Assembly: GCA_035235625.1 (NCBI GenBank) | Contig: CP141148.1 | Span: forward strand, 14,261,057 to 14,325,056 | Reading direction: 5' to 3' | Source of the DNA: Saururus chinensis | Lineage: Eukaryota > Streptophyta > Magnoliopsida > Piperales > Saururaceae | DNA: 64,000 bases | Shown here: positions 48,721 to 61,491 of the stretch, in pieces | Layout: every line of letters begins with the position of its first letter | Numbering within the stretch: position 1 is the stretch's first letter | Notes under the pieces: model-generated | The model's input: the letters and a program-made list of their open reading frames with translations, nothing else | What the model was told of the DNA's origin: nothing | Databases searched by the model: none | Translations under genes and position numbers: made by a program

Positions 48721-50017
48721 CCCCCTTGGCCGCTCCGCCCTTATGGGTTTTCTCCGGTCGTCCCCTATTTTTGGCCTACGCCCATTTTGGACGTTGTGAC
48801 TGACGTTATCAGTCGGACGCCGGATTTGTTTTGGTGGACCTTAGTTTAGCTCCGCTCCAGCCCGGTGATGCCAATGGGCCACCCCTCTGGGCCTTGTTCA
48901 GCCTTGCGGCCCGTAGCCATAGCTAGTCCGCCTTACCGGCATGTGTGCCGTTGACCCTTCTTGCCCATTTTACGCTGTCGGTACCGGACGGCCTCTGGCA
49001 AGAATTTATATGTCTTACCTTGACAGAAGGTGGACGAGTTCACCTGCTCAGGCCTTGGCCAGTGACTGCCTCATAGCCTTTGCTCGACCGTGAACCCTCC
49101 CCTTGCTCTCTGTCGTGCGAGATGCACAGCCGCCCGCACCATGAGTATTGGTTGTGGGTGGCGATCGGCGATGTTGCCGCTTAGATTGGCCACAGCTAAG
49201 GGCCTTAGCCCTGTTGGCTTTTGTGGGCCTTGGGTCATCTCCGTTCAGCCCTCTCCCCCGCCCTTTGGGCCGCGTGCGCATGTGGCCATGCGTGTGCTTC
49301 TGGGTTTAGGCGCCGCATTCGCGCCGCCTAACCATCGGTTGGCTTTGCCACCAAGTGGAGTTGACCACTAGAGCTGTCCTCCACCTCTCCTTTGGTTCTC
49401 AAGCGTTGCCCCACGCTCTCTGCCCGTATGTGGGCCTTTGTTGACCAAAATCGTCATCGTTGGGTGCTGTCCACGGCCAATTTTGACGTCTTTGTGGCCG
49501 GCTGAGCACGTCTTAGCCACCGGCCGATCTTCAGTGTACACCCTTGACATCTGGTTGCATCGCCACTTATGTTGGCATGATATTTCTCCCGGCTGCCCTA
49601 GTGTGCCGCTGTGGATCGCGGGTTTTACCGCATTGATATCTGACACCGTGTTTGGCCGTGATAGTTCCGACGCTTCCTAAAACCCTCGGGACAGTAGCTC
49701 TCTCAGCCAGGCAATGGTTTTGACTGCCAACTCTGCCGCCGACGCCGCCACCGTCGTGTGCTCGCCATCAAACGTCATGATTACGAGGTAGGGGAGCTTT
49801 GAACTCGTAAATTCATGAAGCATGCTTTGAATGAGCAGCAACATGCTAGGACTGTATGATTCCATGCTTGGATGTTAAGTAACGATCCGATTGCATGATG
49901 TGCGTGTAAGCATGATTGTATGGCATGATTGATATGCATGAGATGTATGCACGTTTGATGGATGTGGATTATGTATGCGCTAGCGATGGCTAGCAAATAT
50001 GTCAGTATGCTACGTAT

Positions 50018-50240
50018 GGATTATGCATGTGCTAGTGATGGCTAGCGTGCATGTTTGGAGTATGTATGTATGCATGTGCTAGTGATGGCTAGCGTGCATG
50101 TTTGGAGTATGTATGTATGCATGTGCTAGTGATGGCTAGCGTGCATGGTTGAAATATGTATGAATGTGTGTGCATGTGCTAGTGATGACTAGCGTGTACG
50201 TTTGATGTATGCATGTGCTAGTGATGGCTAGCGTACATGT
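50018..50240. repeat. Minisatellite, about 47-bp unit
   Basis: About five copies of a unit with GCATGTGCTAGTGATGGCTA; a diverged copy precedes at about 49968. Confidence 0.85.
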
Positions 50241-51002
50241 TTGTAAGTTATGTATGTATGACCGTATGTGTATGTTATACGTATGTGTGAGACATATGTA
50301 TGTATGATGACTTTTGCCTATGATTTGGTTATGTGTAAGAGTATGTGGGCAGAGGTATGGGCGATGGATAGTAAGAGGTGACAAAGACTTTGTCTGGATT
50401 TGGATACAGTTGTGTAAGCGTATGGCAGAGGATAAGAGTATGATGGGCAAGGATTAGAATGGATCAGTTTGGGGTGGATTATATGTTGGGCGTTTGTCAG
50501 ACAGTAAGAGCGTTCATAATTGTACAAGCATAACGTACATATTATGAAGTGAAAAATAAGTATAATAAGTGAGATATAAGTAAGAGGGAGACAACTGGGT
50601 TGGCTCTGAGGAGCGTTATTTGAGAATGTCAGCGTAAGATGATTTGGCCATAAGATGGATGGCGAAGTGTAAGACTGTAAGGGTTTGTTGTACGATGAGT
50701 TTTGTCTATGATGTGGACGGGTAAGTGAAGTCTGCTGCCCTGACGAACTAGGGTTTCGGATCGGGCTTAGCTTCAGTTTGACCAGTCGAGGACTGTGAGT
50801 TTGTGTGGCATAATTGTACCGCATAATATATTTAATTCAAATTTGAATTATAAGCACAGCTAATGATAGCGTTGTGAGTTTGAGACCTGAGGATTCGACG
50901 GATTAAGTTCCGTGTTTGAGCTGGCCGCTAATGAGTCGGCCGAGCATTTATCATGTCTTGCCATGGTGTTTATCCTGCGGGATGTTGTTTGTGTGCTATG
51001 TA

Positions 51003-51235
51003 GAGCACCGGACGTCTGATGCTCTGCTGAGAGAGATGTTGTTTCTGATTTGGTCTGCGTGCTGTATAAGCCCAGACGTTTGATGCTCTGTTGAGAGCGA
51101 TGTACATTTCTGACTTTATCTGCGTGCTGTATGAAGCCCAGACGTCTGATGCTCTGCTGAGAGCGACGTATGTTTCTGATTTGGTCTGTGTGTTGTGTAA
51201 GCCCAGACGTTTGATGCTCTGTTGAGAGCGTTGTA
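51003..51235. repeat. Minisatellite, about 65-bp unit, four copies
   Basis: Units contain GACGTYTGATGCTCTGYTGA and begin near 51011, 51075, 51141 and 51206. Confidence 0.85.
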
Positions 51236-51309
51236 TGTTTCCGCCCAAGAGTGGCACTGTACGTTTCTGCCCAAGTGGCACTGTATGTTTTCTGCCCAAG
51301 AGTGGCAAT

Positions 51310-51414
51310 GGCACTATAAGACCCATTATGGTGGGCAATTCTCTGGCACTATAAGACCCATTATGGTGGGCGATTCTATGGCACTATAAGACCCATTATG
51401 GTGGGCAACTGTAT
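51310..51414. repeat. 35-bp tandem repeat, three copies
   Basis: Units contain GGCACTATAAGACCCATTAT at 51310, 51345 and 51380. Confidence 0.9.
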
Positions 51415-51629
51415 GACCCCTTATGTGTGGGTGTTTATGTTTGCGCGCTCAGGTAAGTAGTATCATGGATCTACTCTTACCTGTTTGATCCAGTGCCCCA
51501 TGAGCATTGGTGTGCCTTACCTTCGGAAAAGTCCATGACATCTAGTCACTCCCCGGAGGTTAAGGTGTTGCCCCAGTGGCATTCTTTTCCTTTTCGACGC
51601 TGGAGCCTATTAGTTGTAATGAGCTTCAG

Positions 51630-51960
51630 TGGTCGTTGATATGTGTATGTGTATGAGTATGAGCAGGATTGTAAGTGTATGAGTATGAGTAAGATTGTAA
51701 GTGTATGTGTATGAGCACGACTGTAAGAGTATGTGTATGAGCACGACTGTAAGTATGAGTACAATTGTGAGAATATGTTTCTGAATAAGACAGTAAGTAT
51801 GATTTTGTGCAGACTGTACGAGTAAGGTCGTACGAGTCTGATTGTATGAGTAAGGTCGTACATGTATGGGTAAGTTGTATGAGTGAGCATATGATTGTAC
51901 GAGTAAGGTCATACAAGTATGCGTATGATGTATGAGTATGCGTACGGTGGTACGAGTAAG
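51630..51960. repeat. GTATGAG-type degenerate minisatellite
   Basis: Many short units such as GTATGAGTAAGATTGTAAGT with variations. Confidence 0.75.
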
Positions 51961-53275
51961 TTGGTATGACCCTAGATAAGGGTGTTTGTGTAAGTTGATT
52001 GGATGGTATGATTTTGGCACGATGGTGCCTTGGTATGATTTTGGCACGATGGTGCCTTTGGTATGATCGTATGCGTTTGAGCATGTTATGATTATATTAT
52101 GTTGACTGCTTCATGTTTGTGTTGCATGACGCATGTTTTATGAACTTGGAGTTCACCGTTGGGATTCCCCTACTGGGTATTTTCCTACTGAGTATGAAAA
52201 TACTCACCCTACTTCTTTTTAGCCCCGTTGCACGGGAGGTTTTGCAGGTTGTGCGGAGAGCTCCTGGAGATGGATGCTCGTTTCAGCGGTGGATTGATTC
52301 CCGTTGACTCAGGTATTTGCTTTACTCTCTGCGAGTATTTTGTGCCACAATCTCCTATATTGGGTGAGATGAGAAAATAAGATGTTTATTCTGGACTTTT
52401 GATTGGATTAGTTAGTGGACTGTTATGGGACTTGTACTCAGGGATGCCTGGGAGAGTGATTTGTATTTAAAAGTCTATGATCATAGCAAATTTATTTGTA
52501 CGTGTGTTTTCGAGTAGCGCCTGAGGATATTTGATTTGACAGTACGATGTTTAACCGTATGATGTTTAAAATTGTAAAATGTTTATATAGGTTTTGATTT
52601 TGTCATTTTGACTCCGATTTATGGAAAAGAAAAAAAAATTTCTATGAGTTTTAAGAAAACGGGATGAAAAATCTCGGGCGTTACAGGTATCTAGCACGCG
52701 CATATAGGTACGGAGTGTTATGGGAAAACTCCTGCCTTCTGAGCTTCCTATTGCCCCATGAGCATCAGAGGAACGCCGTTCGGTGTCACGACTATGGATT
52801 TATCTTCATCGGATGAACCGGTGTTTTTCTGAATTTATTTCTGAATCTGTTCTGCAAAAATTATTATAGTCTTTTACTTAGCATTAAATTAGATTTTAAT
52901 TCCACCTACTAAGTATAAAAATACTCACCCAACCTCAGACTCTGCAGGTAGTAAAACCAATCTGGAGATGTCTACGGAGGAAATGTCTACATAGTTTTAA
53001 TTTTTATTAGTATTTTGTAATATTATAACTGTTATAAAGGGCTTGATAAACTTCTATTTTGTAATATAATTGCTCTACATGCGGTGTAGTTGGACTAGGT
53101 CCTGTGTTATAGTTATATGTAATATTAGCTGTGCTTCAACTCCACGTAATATATGTTTGTATTTTGTCTAGAAGGTTAGCCGTCACGTTCGATTTTACGT
53201 GTAATATAACACGTGTCAAGCTGATAATTAAATATGCATATTATGACATATATTAGTAATTGACGGATGCCACAC

Positions 53276-53288
53276 TTGGTATCGGAGC
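53276..53288 (+). promoter_or_regulatory. Primer binding site of the Tekay-like element
   Basis: TTGGTATCGGAGC, one base after the 5' LTR; initiator Met-tRNA type. Confidence 0.85.
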
Positions 53289-53537
53289 ACTTGACTCCAC
53301 TAGTCATAGAGTAGTTATAACAAAATCTATATAGATATCTATAAATATAATATTGTCGTAATTATATTCAATGTTTGCTTGATACAATGATATATTTTAT
53401 TTCGTGTTTTAAAATATTTTGTGTTTTGAATGATAATTCAGTTGATGGGAAAATCAAAATTGAAACTTATTTCAGTCTCTTTATATCATATGTCAGCCCA
53501 GAAACCATGACCAAGAAAAGCAAAAAAGAAGTGCACT

Positions 53538-54290
53538 ATGGCAGACTCCTCAACCAATTTAGAAGTTACTACTGCCCTTCCTCAGAATAGCGACGATGTT
53601 CAGGAAATAGTTAATATTCCTGACTCTCCCCTCTCGATAGATGAGGTAGATGTTGTAATCAACATTTCTGACTCAACTATTGAGATTGAGGATAGTGAGG
53701 AAGACCAGTTGGAAGAGGATCCAGTGGAGGAGGACCTGTGAGAGGAGGATCCAGTGGAGGAAGACACATCGGAGGAGGATCCAGTGGAGGAAGACCCGAT
53801 GGAGGAGGATCTAATAGAAGAGGAACCATTAGAAGAGAATCCGGTGGAAGAAGAACCATTGGAGGTAGATCCAATGGATGACCAGTATTATTGGAACGGC
53901 ATGATAATTAATGTTCCAGAGATAGAGGAGGGAGAAATAATAGAAAATGTGGGCAAAGAGGAGATGAGCGTGGTCCCAAAAGAGGAAGTAGTGAGGGAAA
54001 ATATTATTAAGGGGGAAGGGATACATAACCCTATGAGAGATATCGATCTGAACCTCTTGCCTCAGGAAGCGGAAGAAATGGCAGAAGCGGAAAGTGCACG
54101 GTGGGGAGATAGGGGAAAAGGCATAGTATGGTACACAGATCAACTGCTAGAAATTTGTATACTATGTGAGCAGAGAGGGCATTACTTATGTCGGTGCCCA
54201 TGGTACATAGAACCATTACCTGAACTATGCCCTATCTGTGAGGACGGATACTACTTCTTCCGGTGCCCATATAGGAAATTTTTTCCTTAA
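53538..54290 (+). pseudogene. Accessory ORF before gag: acidic repeats and zinc-knuckle-like motifs, one stop codon
   Basis: One frame with a single TGA (53739-53741). After a short N-terminal part comes a strongly acidic stretch of EEDPVEED-like repeats, then a mixed region. The C-terminal end has two Cys-rich motifs, CILCEQRGHYLCRC and CPICEDGYYFFRC, with a zinc-knuckle look. Chromovirus elements normally start with gag, so an extra ORF at this place is unusual. It is not the gag itself, which follows at 54539 in another frame. Function unknown; nucleic-acid binding is a guess from the Cys motifs. Confidence 0.65.
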
Positions 54291-54538
54291 ACGTCTCAAT
54301 GCTTGGAGTTGTGCTTGTTTTTAGTTACAGTTGCCAAATGTATGGTTGTGCTTGGTGTGGTTTACAGTTGTCAAGTGTAGTCGCTACACTTTTTGATGTA
54401 AATAGAGTCTTTTGGCTTGACAATTGTATTTCATACACTTCTTTTGTATAATGTAAATATGAAACTTGTTATACACATACTTTTAGTTTACAACAAATTT
54501 CTTGTGAATTTAAGGTTATCACAATCTGCTAGCTCAAA

Positions 54539-55909
54539 ATGTCTTCTGATAAAGAAGTACAATTGTTTGACAATTCTGCTCAAGTCGAGAATGCTGCTTA
54601 GAATGCAGCAACACCTGAAAATCACATGGATAATTTTTTCGACTTGATGATTCAACGATTAACTCAACATTTACAGACTCAAAGATTACAACCTAGCCCT
54701 ACCTATTTAAATAACTCTAGAGAACTGACTGAAAGCAGTCATAGTGAGAAGGATAATTTGCTTGAACAGTTTAAGAAAATCGCTCCTAAATTTTCTGGAG
54801 AAAATGGACCAGAAGCGGTTGAGAAATGGACATTTGAAGTTGAAAGAATTTTTAAAACATTGAAAGTCCCTGAAGATAGGAAAGTAGATGTAGCCACTTT
54901 TGCTATGACAGGAGAGGCGGCTTTCTAGTGGCCCTCAGCTGAACGTAACTTCTTCCCAAATAGAGAAAATATCAAATGGGAAGAATTTAGAATGGTATTG
55001 TATGACAAGTATTTTCCTCCTCATGTTCAGGAGAAGAAAGAAAAAGAATTTTTAGATTTGCAACAAGGTAGTATGACTGTCTTTCAGTATGAAAACAAAT
55101 TTGTGCAGCTACACCGCTTCGCTCCTGAAATCTGCTCCACTGAGTTAAAAAGATCTCAAAAATTAGTTAGAGGTTTGAATAATGGGCTTCATAGTCAAAT
55201 AGTAGGATTTTAACCAACTACGTTGGCTAAAGTTGTGGAATTGGCCTCACTGCTGGAGCAAGAATATCATGAATTCCTAGCTAAAAAGAAAGATCGTGGA
55301 CAAGGGAGCATGATAGAAGATCAGAAAAGAAAAATGATAGCCCCTAACCAATTCAATAATCAAAAATTTCAAAGAACCTCTGGACCACCGTCCCAAAACC
55401 AAAAGGAGAAGAAGTTAGAGAAATGCCCCAAATGCAACCGATTTCATCTGGCAGGGATCTATTATCTTGTTGAACGATGACATTTCGCATGTGGAGACCC
55501 TGGGCACAAGATCAAAGAATGCCCCAAAAAGAAGATCAAGGAAGAAATCAAGTAGGAGCTGAAACCAAAGGCTCAGGGACGAGTGTATGCTATTACTGCA
55601 AAAGAAGCTCAAACTTCCACAAGAGTTATACAAGGTACACTTCTAATTTTGGATAAAGTTGCTAAAGTTTTAATAGATCCAGGATCAACACATTCTTTCA
55701 TATCTTGTGCCTTTGCTTTAAGTACGGACTATCCAGTTATAGAACTAGGATACATCCTAGAAGTGTCAACTCCTGTAGGAAAAACTTTTATAGCTCAAAA
55801 CTTTATGCAAGATGTGTCCATGACCTTTGAAAACCAAACATGGAAGGCTAACTTGATACTCTTGAGTATGACCGACTACTATCATCTTAGGAATGGATTG
55901 GTTAGCTGA
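54539..55909 (+). pseudogene. Gag and protease of the Tekay-like element
   Basis: One frame interrupted by stops at 54599, 54926, 55211, 55478 and about 55554. Gag domain: FSGENGPEAVEKWTFEVERIF, then EKKEKEFLDLQQGSMTVFQYE. A Cys-His knuckle (CGDPGHKIKECP) follows. The protease has the active site LIDPGSTHSFIS, where the family often has DPGATHSF. Confidence 0.85.
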
Positions 55910-56159
55910 TAATGAAGCATCGGTAGACTGTAAGAAAAAGAAAGTGATATTTAATAATTAAGGAAAAGAAAAATGTACTTTTCATGGAAATAGAGAACCT
56001 TCAGGAGCATGCTTCATTTCTGCTATGAAGGCACAACACTTGATATCTATAGGATATCAAGCGTATCTTGCAAGTATAATCTTGGAAGAATCATCATCTC
56101 CCAAGATAGAGGACATTGATGTTATAAGGGATTTTCCAGATATATTCCCTGATGATCTT

Positions 56160-57540
56160 CCTGGGGTACCACCAAAGAGAGATAGATTTTAATATTGATT
56201 CAATACTAGATACAAAACCTATCTCTAAGGCACCCTATAGAATGACCCCTGCACAACTAAAAGAATTAAATAATCAATTGTAGGATTATTAAATAAAGGA
56301 TTTATTAGACCGAGCATCTCACCTTGGGGAGCTCCAGTCCTTTTTGTCAAGAAGAAGGATGGATCTTTGAGACTATGCATAGACTATAGAATGCTTAATT
56401 CTGTAACTATCAAGAATAAGTATCCTTTACCCCGAATAGATGATTTACTTGGCCAATTATAAGAAGCAAAAGTATTCTCAAAAATAGATTTAAGATCTGG
56501 ATATCACCAATTGAGAATATGGGATGAAGACATTCTAAAAACAGCAGTTCGTACCCGATATGGACACAATGAATTTTTAGTGATGCCATTCGGATTGACA
56601 AATGCTCCTGCAACATTTATGGATCTTATGAACTGAGTTTTCTGACCCTATTTAGATAAATTCATGATTATTTTTGTTGATGACATATTAGTCTATTCCT
56701 CCACTCCTGTAGAACATCAAGCACACTTACAAATAGTTCTTCAGACTCTGAGAGACCATCACCTATATGCTAAATTAAGTAAGTGTGAGTTTTGGTTAGA
56801 CAAAGTTGTGTTCTTGGGTCATGTCATTTCTAACCAAGGAATATCAGTAGATCTTGCCAAGATCGAAGCAGTTTTGAAATGGGAAAGACCCAAAACTATC
56901 ACAGAAATTAGAAGTTTCTTAGGACTTGCTGGTTATTATTGAAGGTTTATATAAGGCTTCTCAAGCATAGCTTTACCTTTAACAAAACTAACCAGAAAAA
57001 GAGTGAAATTTTTATGGAATGAGGAATGTGAGAAGGCATTTCAAGAGTTGAAACAAAAATTAACCACCACCCTAGTTTTATCCTTACCAACCGGTAGTGG
57101 AGGATTTGTAATTTATAGTGATGCCTCAAGAAGGGTCTTGGATGAGTTTTGATGCAAAATGAGAAAGTAATAGCCTATGCTTCAAGACAGTTAAAGAAGC
57201 ATGAAGGTAGTTACCCCATTCATGACCTTGAATTAGCAGCAGTGGTTTTTGCCTTGCAACTTTGGAGACATTATCTATATGGAGAGAAATTTGAAGTATT
57301 TACAGATTATTAGAGTTTGAAGTACATTTTCTCTCAAAGAGATTTAAATTTAAGACAAAGACAGTGGATTAAATACTTGAATGATTATGACTTTTCTATT
57401 CAATATCACCCAGGAAAAGCCAATGTAGTGGCCGATGCCTTGAGTAGGAAGACCACAGGGATGACAACTCAAATGTTAATAAAAGAATGGAAATTGATGG
57501 AAGAAGTAATAGAGGTACAATCTCAATTACAATGAGGAAA
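56160..57540 (+). pseudogene. Reverse transcriptase and RNase H of the Tekay-like element
   Basis: Motifs: [54 protein letters not shown], catalytic FVDD (about 56673-56684), [17 protein letters not shown] and the RNase H YSDAS at about 57110. Multiple stops and frame changes (for example near 56180 and 56290). Confidence 0.88.
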
Positions 57541-57699
57541 CAAAAAAGGATTCATAGCTAATCTGCAAATAAAATCAGAATTGATAGAGCGCATTCTGGA
57601 GGCGCAAAAAGAGGATGTAGACAAACTTGCTTAAATAATCTTGACTTTAATAGATGTCCTAATGATGGAATAAGATTTAAAGAATAATTAGTAGTTCCT

Positions 57700-58856
57700 G
57701 TAGTACCTGAATTAAAACAAGAATTGTTGCATGAAGCTCACAGGTCTCAATACACTATTCATTTAGGAGGAACAAAAATGTACCAAGACCTCAAAAGAAG
57801 TTTTTGGTGGAAAGGAATAAAGAGGGACATTGGAGAATTTGTCTCTAAATGCTTGACTTGTCAGCAAGTCAAAGCAGAATGTTAGAAACCATTAGGTACT
57901 CTTCAGCCAATTGAAATTCCAGAATGGAAATGAGAACACATTTCAATGGATTTTATTTTAGGATTACCCAAGACATCAGCTGGTCATGACTCTATTTGGG
58001 TCATAGCGGATAGACTTACTAAGAGTGTTCATTTTCTCCTTTTAAAGAAATTTCAAACATTGAATGTTTTGGCCAAAATATATATAAAAGAAATTATAAG
58101 TCGGCATGGTGTACCCTTATCGATCATTTCAGATCGAGACAGTCGGTTCACCTCCCACTTTTGGCTGAGACTTCAAGAAGAATTGGGAACAAGTCTCAGA
58201 TTTAGTACAACATTTTATCCACAAATTGATGGTCAGTCTGAACGAACTATTCAGACCTTAGAGGACATGTTGTTGGCATGTGCCATAGATTGGAAGGTAA
58301 CTGGGATGAACACTTGCCATTAATTGAATTTTCTTATAATAATAGTTATCATTCCAGTATTGGTATGACACCATATGAAGCTCTTTACGGATGACCTTGT
58401 TGATCCCCAACTTGTTGGAATGAAGTTGGAGAAAGAAAATTAGTAAAATCAGAACTCTTACAACAATGTGTGGATAAGGTAAAACTCATATGGAGTCGAT
58501 TAGAGATAGCCCAGAGTCACCAAAAGAATTACGCCAATCAGCAAAGAATAGACCTCGACTTCGGTGTAGGTGATCATGTGCCATTAAATGTATCCCCAAC
58601 TAGGGGAGTCATGAGATTTGGTATGAAAGGTAAACTAAGTCCTCGATTTGTAGGACCATATGAAATTCTTGATAAAATAGGGCCAGTAGCGTATAGATTG
58701 GCATTGCCCCCTCAGTTGAATAGGGTACATAATGTGTTTCATGTATCCATGCTTCACAAGTATGTACAAGATCCTTCTCATGTTCTAGATCAGACAATGA
58801 TCACCCTGGAACCTGATTTGACATTTGAAGAAAAACCTGTCAAAATTTTGGATTGA
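57700..58856 (+). pseudogene. Integrase of the Tekay-like element
   Basis: HHCC zinc region (CLTCQQVK), core with D-D-E in [16 protein letters not shown] and GQSERTIQ, and the C-terminal [19 protein letters not shown]. The region around 58320-58470 has further stops. Confidence 0.88.
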
Positions 58857-59031
58857 AAAGAACAAATCTTGAGGACAAAAAGGATTCCATTAGTCAAAGT
58901 ATTATGACAACACCATTCTTCAGAAGAAGCCACATGGGAATTAGAAAGTGATATGGTAAAGAAATATCCTGAGCTCTTTGATGATTAGCAAGTTCAATTT
59001 CGAGGACGAAATTTCTTTAAGGAGGGAAGAT
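58857..59031 (+). pseudogene. Chromodomain-like end and polypurine tract
   Basis: IPLVKVL, stop, then EEATWELE is the shape of a chromovirus integrase chromodomain; a stop sits where tryptophan is usual. GGAGGGAAGA directly before 59031 is the polypurine tract. Confidence 0.7.
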
Positions 59032-60594
59032 TGTGACAACCCAGATATTAGGTACGTTTCTACTATTAAAATTTTAATTTATTAAGAGAATATTATTTTA
59101 AATGTTGGACCTAAATGAATGTTGTAGAACTCTAAAAACCGAACATAAAGGTTTTTGAAGCACTTGAATTGGAGGTGGTGGCTGAATGTAGCAATCGTGG
59201 GAGCGCCCATCATAAGTAGGCCCACGATGAAACTGGGGTAAAACCTATCCTTGAGTGGTCTTGTTTCGAAGGGCTCGTCAATACGAGTCTTTCAGTACCA
59301 AGAACGTATAGTTTCGATGTATAGGTAAAAAGTTAGAGCAATTTAAAGTTTTGAAACAAAAAATAATATTTTATTGTCGGTTGATGCAAGCATTGCGTCA
59401 GCCAACATTTGATCGCGTGATGTGCGACGTCGCGCGGTTCACCCATGCGGCGGGCCTGTGATGCATGGTGTACCCGCGCGGTGCGCAGTTTCACATGGCT
59501 CGTGATGCGGGCCACGAGATCGCCGTGGGTCCGCGTGACACACAGAACCCGCGTGCCGGGTTCTGTGTTACCGTACAACACGCGCAGTGCCACTGCATGA
59601 TGTATGGTGGACACGCGTCGTGCATTGCACATTCCGCCCCTTCTATAAATACATTCCCATTTTATTTTTACAATTCACTTTGACCACAGTTAAAACTTCT
59701 GACCCTCCGTTTTGAGCCGTTTTAAGTTTGATTCGACCTGTTCAAAAGATGTTTCTAATTAAATAAAAGGTGTTGGACACTGTGACAGGGCCAGATTTTC
59801 CATACAAGCTCTTTACAACCACGAACTTTACACCCCAATTCTAAGGTAGGGGGTCTTAAACTCTAGCTTATGCTTTGCTTGTGTGCTTGACTTTTTATGC
59901 AATGTTTTTATTCCATTATGCTCACGTGCTTGAGTTTTTTGAAAAATGTTATATACTTGTTATGTATTATATACTCTGGTTTATGTCAGGGTATTTGTGT
60001 TGTCTGCATAATTCTAGGGTTAAACCTAGAATTCTAACATTTTCTGGATACCGACCGAGGAAATTATAGGTATTTGGTGCGCGCATCAGAAGAACGCCGT
60101 TCAGTATCACGGCTCTGGATTTATCGTCATCGGACAAACTGGTGTTTTTCCGAATTTATTTCTGAATCTGTTCTGCAAAAATTATTATGGTCTTTTACTT
60201 AACATTAAATTAGATTTTAATTCTACCTACTGAGTATAAAATACTCACCCAACCTCAGACTCTATAGGTAGTAAAACCAATCTGGAGATGTCTACAGAGG
60301 AAATGTCAACATAGTTTTAATTTTTATAAGTATTTTGTAATATTATGACTATTATAAAGGGCCTAATAGGCTTATATTTTGTAATATAACTTCTCTACAT
60401 GCGGTGTAGTTGGTCTAGGTCCTATGTTACAGTTATATGTAATATTAGCTGTGCTTTAACTCCATGTATTATATGTTTGCATTCTATCGAGAAGGTCGGC
60501 CGTCACATTCAATTTTACGTGTAATATAACATGTGTCGAGCGAATAATTAAATATATATATTATAATATATATTAGTAATTGACGGACGCCACA
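59032..60594 (+). repeat. 3' LTR of the Tekay-like element (1563 bp)
   Basis: TGTGACAACC...GACGCCACA, partner of the split 5' LTR; the TATA box is kept at 59644-59651. Confidence 0.92.
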
Positions 60595-61491
60595 AGTTTT
60601 GATTTTGTATTTATATTTGTATTTGTGGTGGTTGGTTTAACAAGGGGTGTTGAACCTTTAGCAACCTTGTCTCTATTAGCTTCAATTATAAACCCTTTAG
60701 CACGGAGAACTAGAAACTCCATGCATTGGTTTAAAACTCGAACCAGACCCGCTGGTTGGAGCAAGTTCAATTAGACTTGATTTAAGAAACGGGCCAGTCT
60801 ACCTTGGTAACTTTTGATCCATGCTGGTCCGACGAGTTGAGCCATGTACTGGCCCACTGAACCTGGCTGGTCCAATTTGGGATCTCACCCACGTATCTGT
60901 TGGTTTATGCGGGATTCAGACTAGTGAATTTGTAGTATGGTTGTCACCCGACATACATTTAGTAAAGTTTTTAGGTTTTTACTTATTTTCACTCAATCAA
61001 AAGTATTTTTTTATGTTCCTTACGTAACAATGTGCCCAACACAAAGAATACATGAGGGCCCTTTGTAAAAAAGATTGATGGCACACAAGCTAAGTATACG
61101 TTCTTCCCACTCAATATTTATTCCCCAGCTAAATACTATATTTGCATCTTAACTCACTGTAATTTTCTGGTTTTAATGAAAATTGAGCGATTATTTTAGT
61201 AACCACAGACTGACTAAACAGCCTTCCCAATTTCTCACTTGATTGTCCTCAAAACATTATTTTTTTCAGCATTGCTTGATTCTCAACGTATTTGTTATCA
61301 TAGTGTAATATCTTTCTCCTTCAAAAACAAAAACAAACTCGTCCGAATTTTTTTTTTTAATACTCAGCATTTATGTCTTCAAGTTTTGCTTAATGGCACA
61401 TATGACAACAGTAAGTGCAACACTCATGGCCGAGTGATAAATCACTTTAATCTTTAGTCTAAAAAATGCCTAGACGACCATGTAAAAACCT
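60595..61491. other. Intergenic sequence and 3' flank of the GH3 gene
   Basis: No gene is seen. Part of the right end is probably the 3' UTR of the minus-strand gene. Confidence 0.4.

Larger units (their letters stand above)
47453..52685. mobile_element. Solo-LTR-like insertion of 5233 bp, target duplication GGTAT
   Basis: Begins TGTAAGGTCCCTG and ends TCGGGCGTTACA, flanked by exact GGTAT (47448-47452 and 52686-52690). The ends are typical of long gypsy LTRs. No primer site, polypurine tract or polyprotein is seen inside, so it is best read as a very long solo LTR. A large non-coding derivative is the alternative. It contains a GC-rich zone and at least four kinds of minisatellite. Confidence 0.8.
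46391..53274 (+). repeat. 5' LTR of the Tekay-like element, split by an insertion
   Basis: 46391-47452 and 52691-53274 together match the 3' LTR 59032-60594. The 3' LTR lacks about 75 bp that are present here around 52700-52765. It starts TGTGACAATTC and ends GGATGCCACA. Confidence 0.9.
46391..60594 (+). mobile_element. Ty3/gypsy chromovirus, Tekay/Del-like, decayed, with a nested insertion
   Basis: 5' LTR 46391-53274 (interrupted by a nested 5.2-kb element), primer site, accessory ORF, gag, protease, reverse transcriptase, RNase H, integrase, chromodomain-like end, polypurine tract and 3' LTR 59032-60594. The target duplication AGTTT is exact (46386-46390 and 60595-60599). The LTRs are clearly more diverged than those of the element at 12180, so it is older. 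Coding parts hold many stops, so it is not autonomous. Confidence 0.92.

Noticed and set aside
47550-49650. Several long open frames on both strands in the GC-rich zone
   Set aside because: Composition effect: low-complexity Pro/Arg/Ala/Gly readings on both strands, no conserved motif, inside an LTR-like insertion.
49970-51420. Regular repeats resembling a CRISPR array
   Set aside because: Plant nuclear DNA; units are minisatellites without uniform unique spacers or cas genes.
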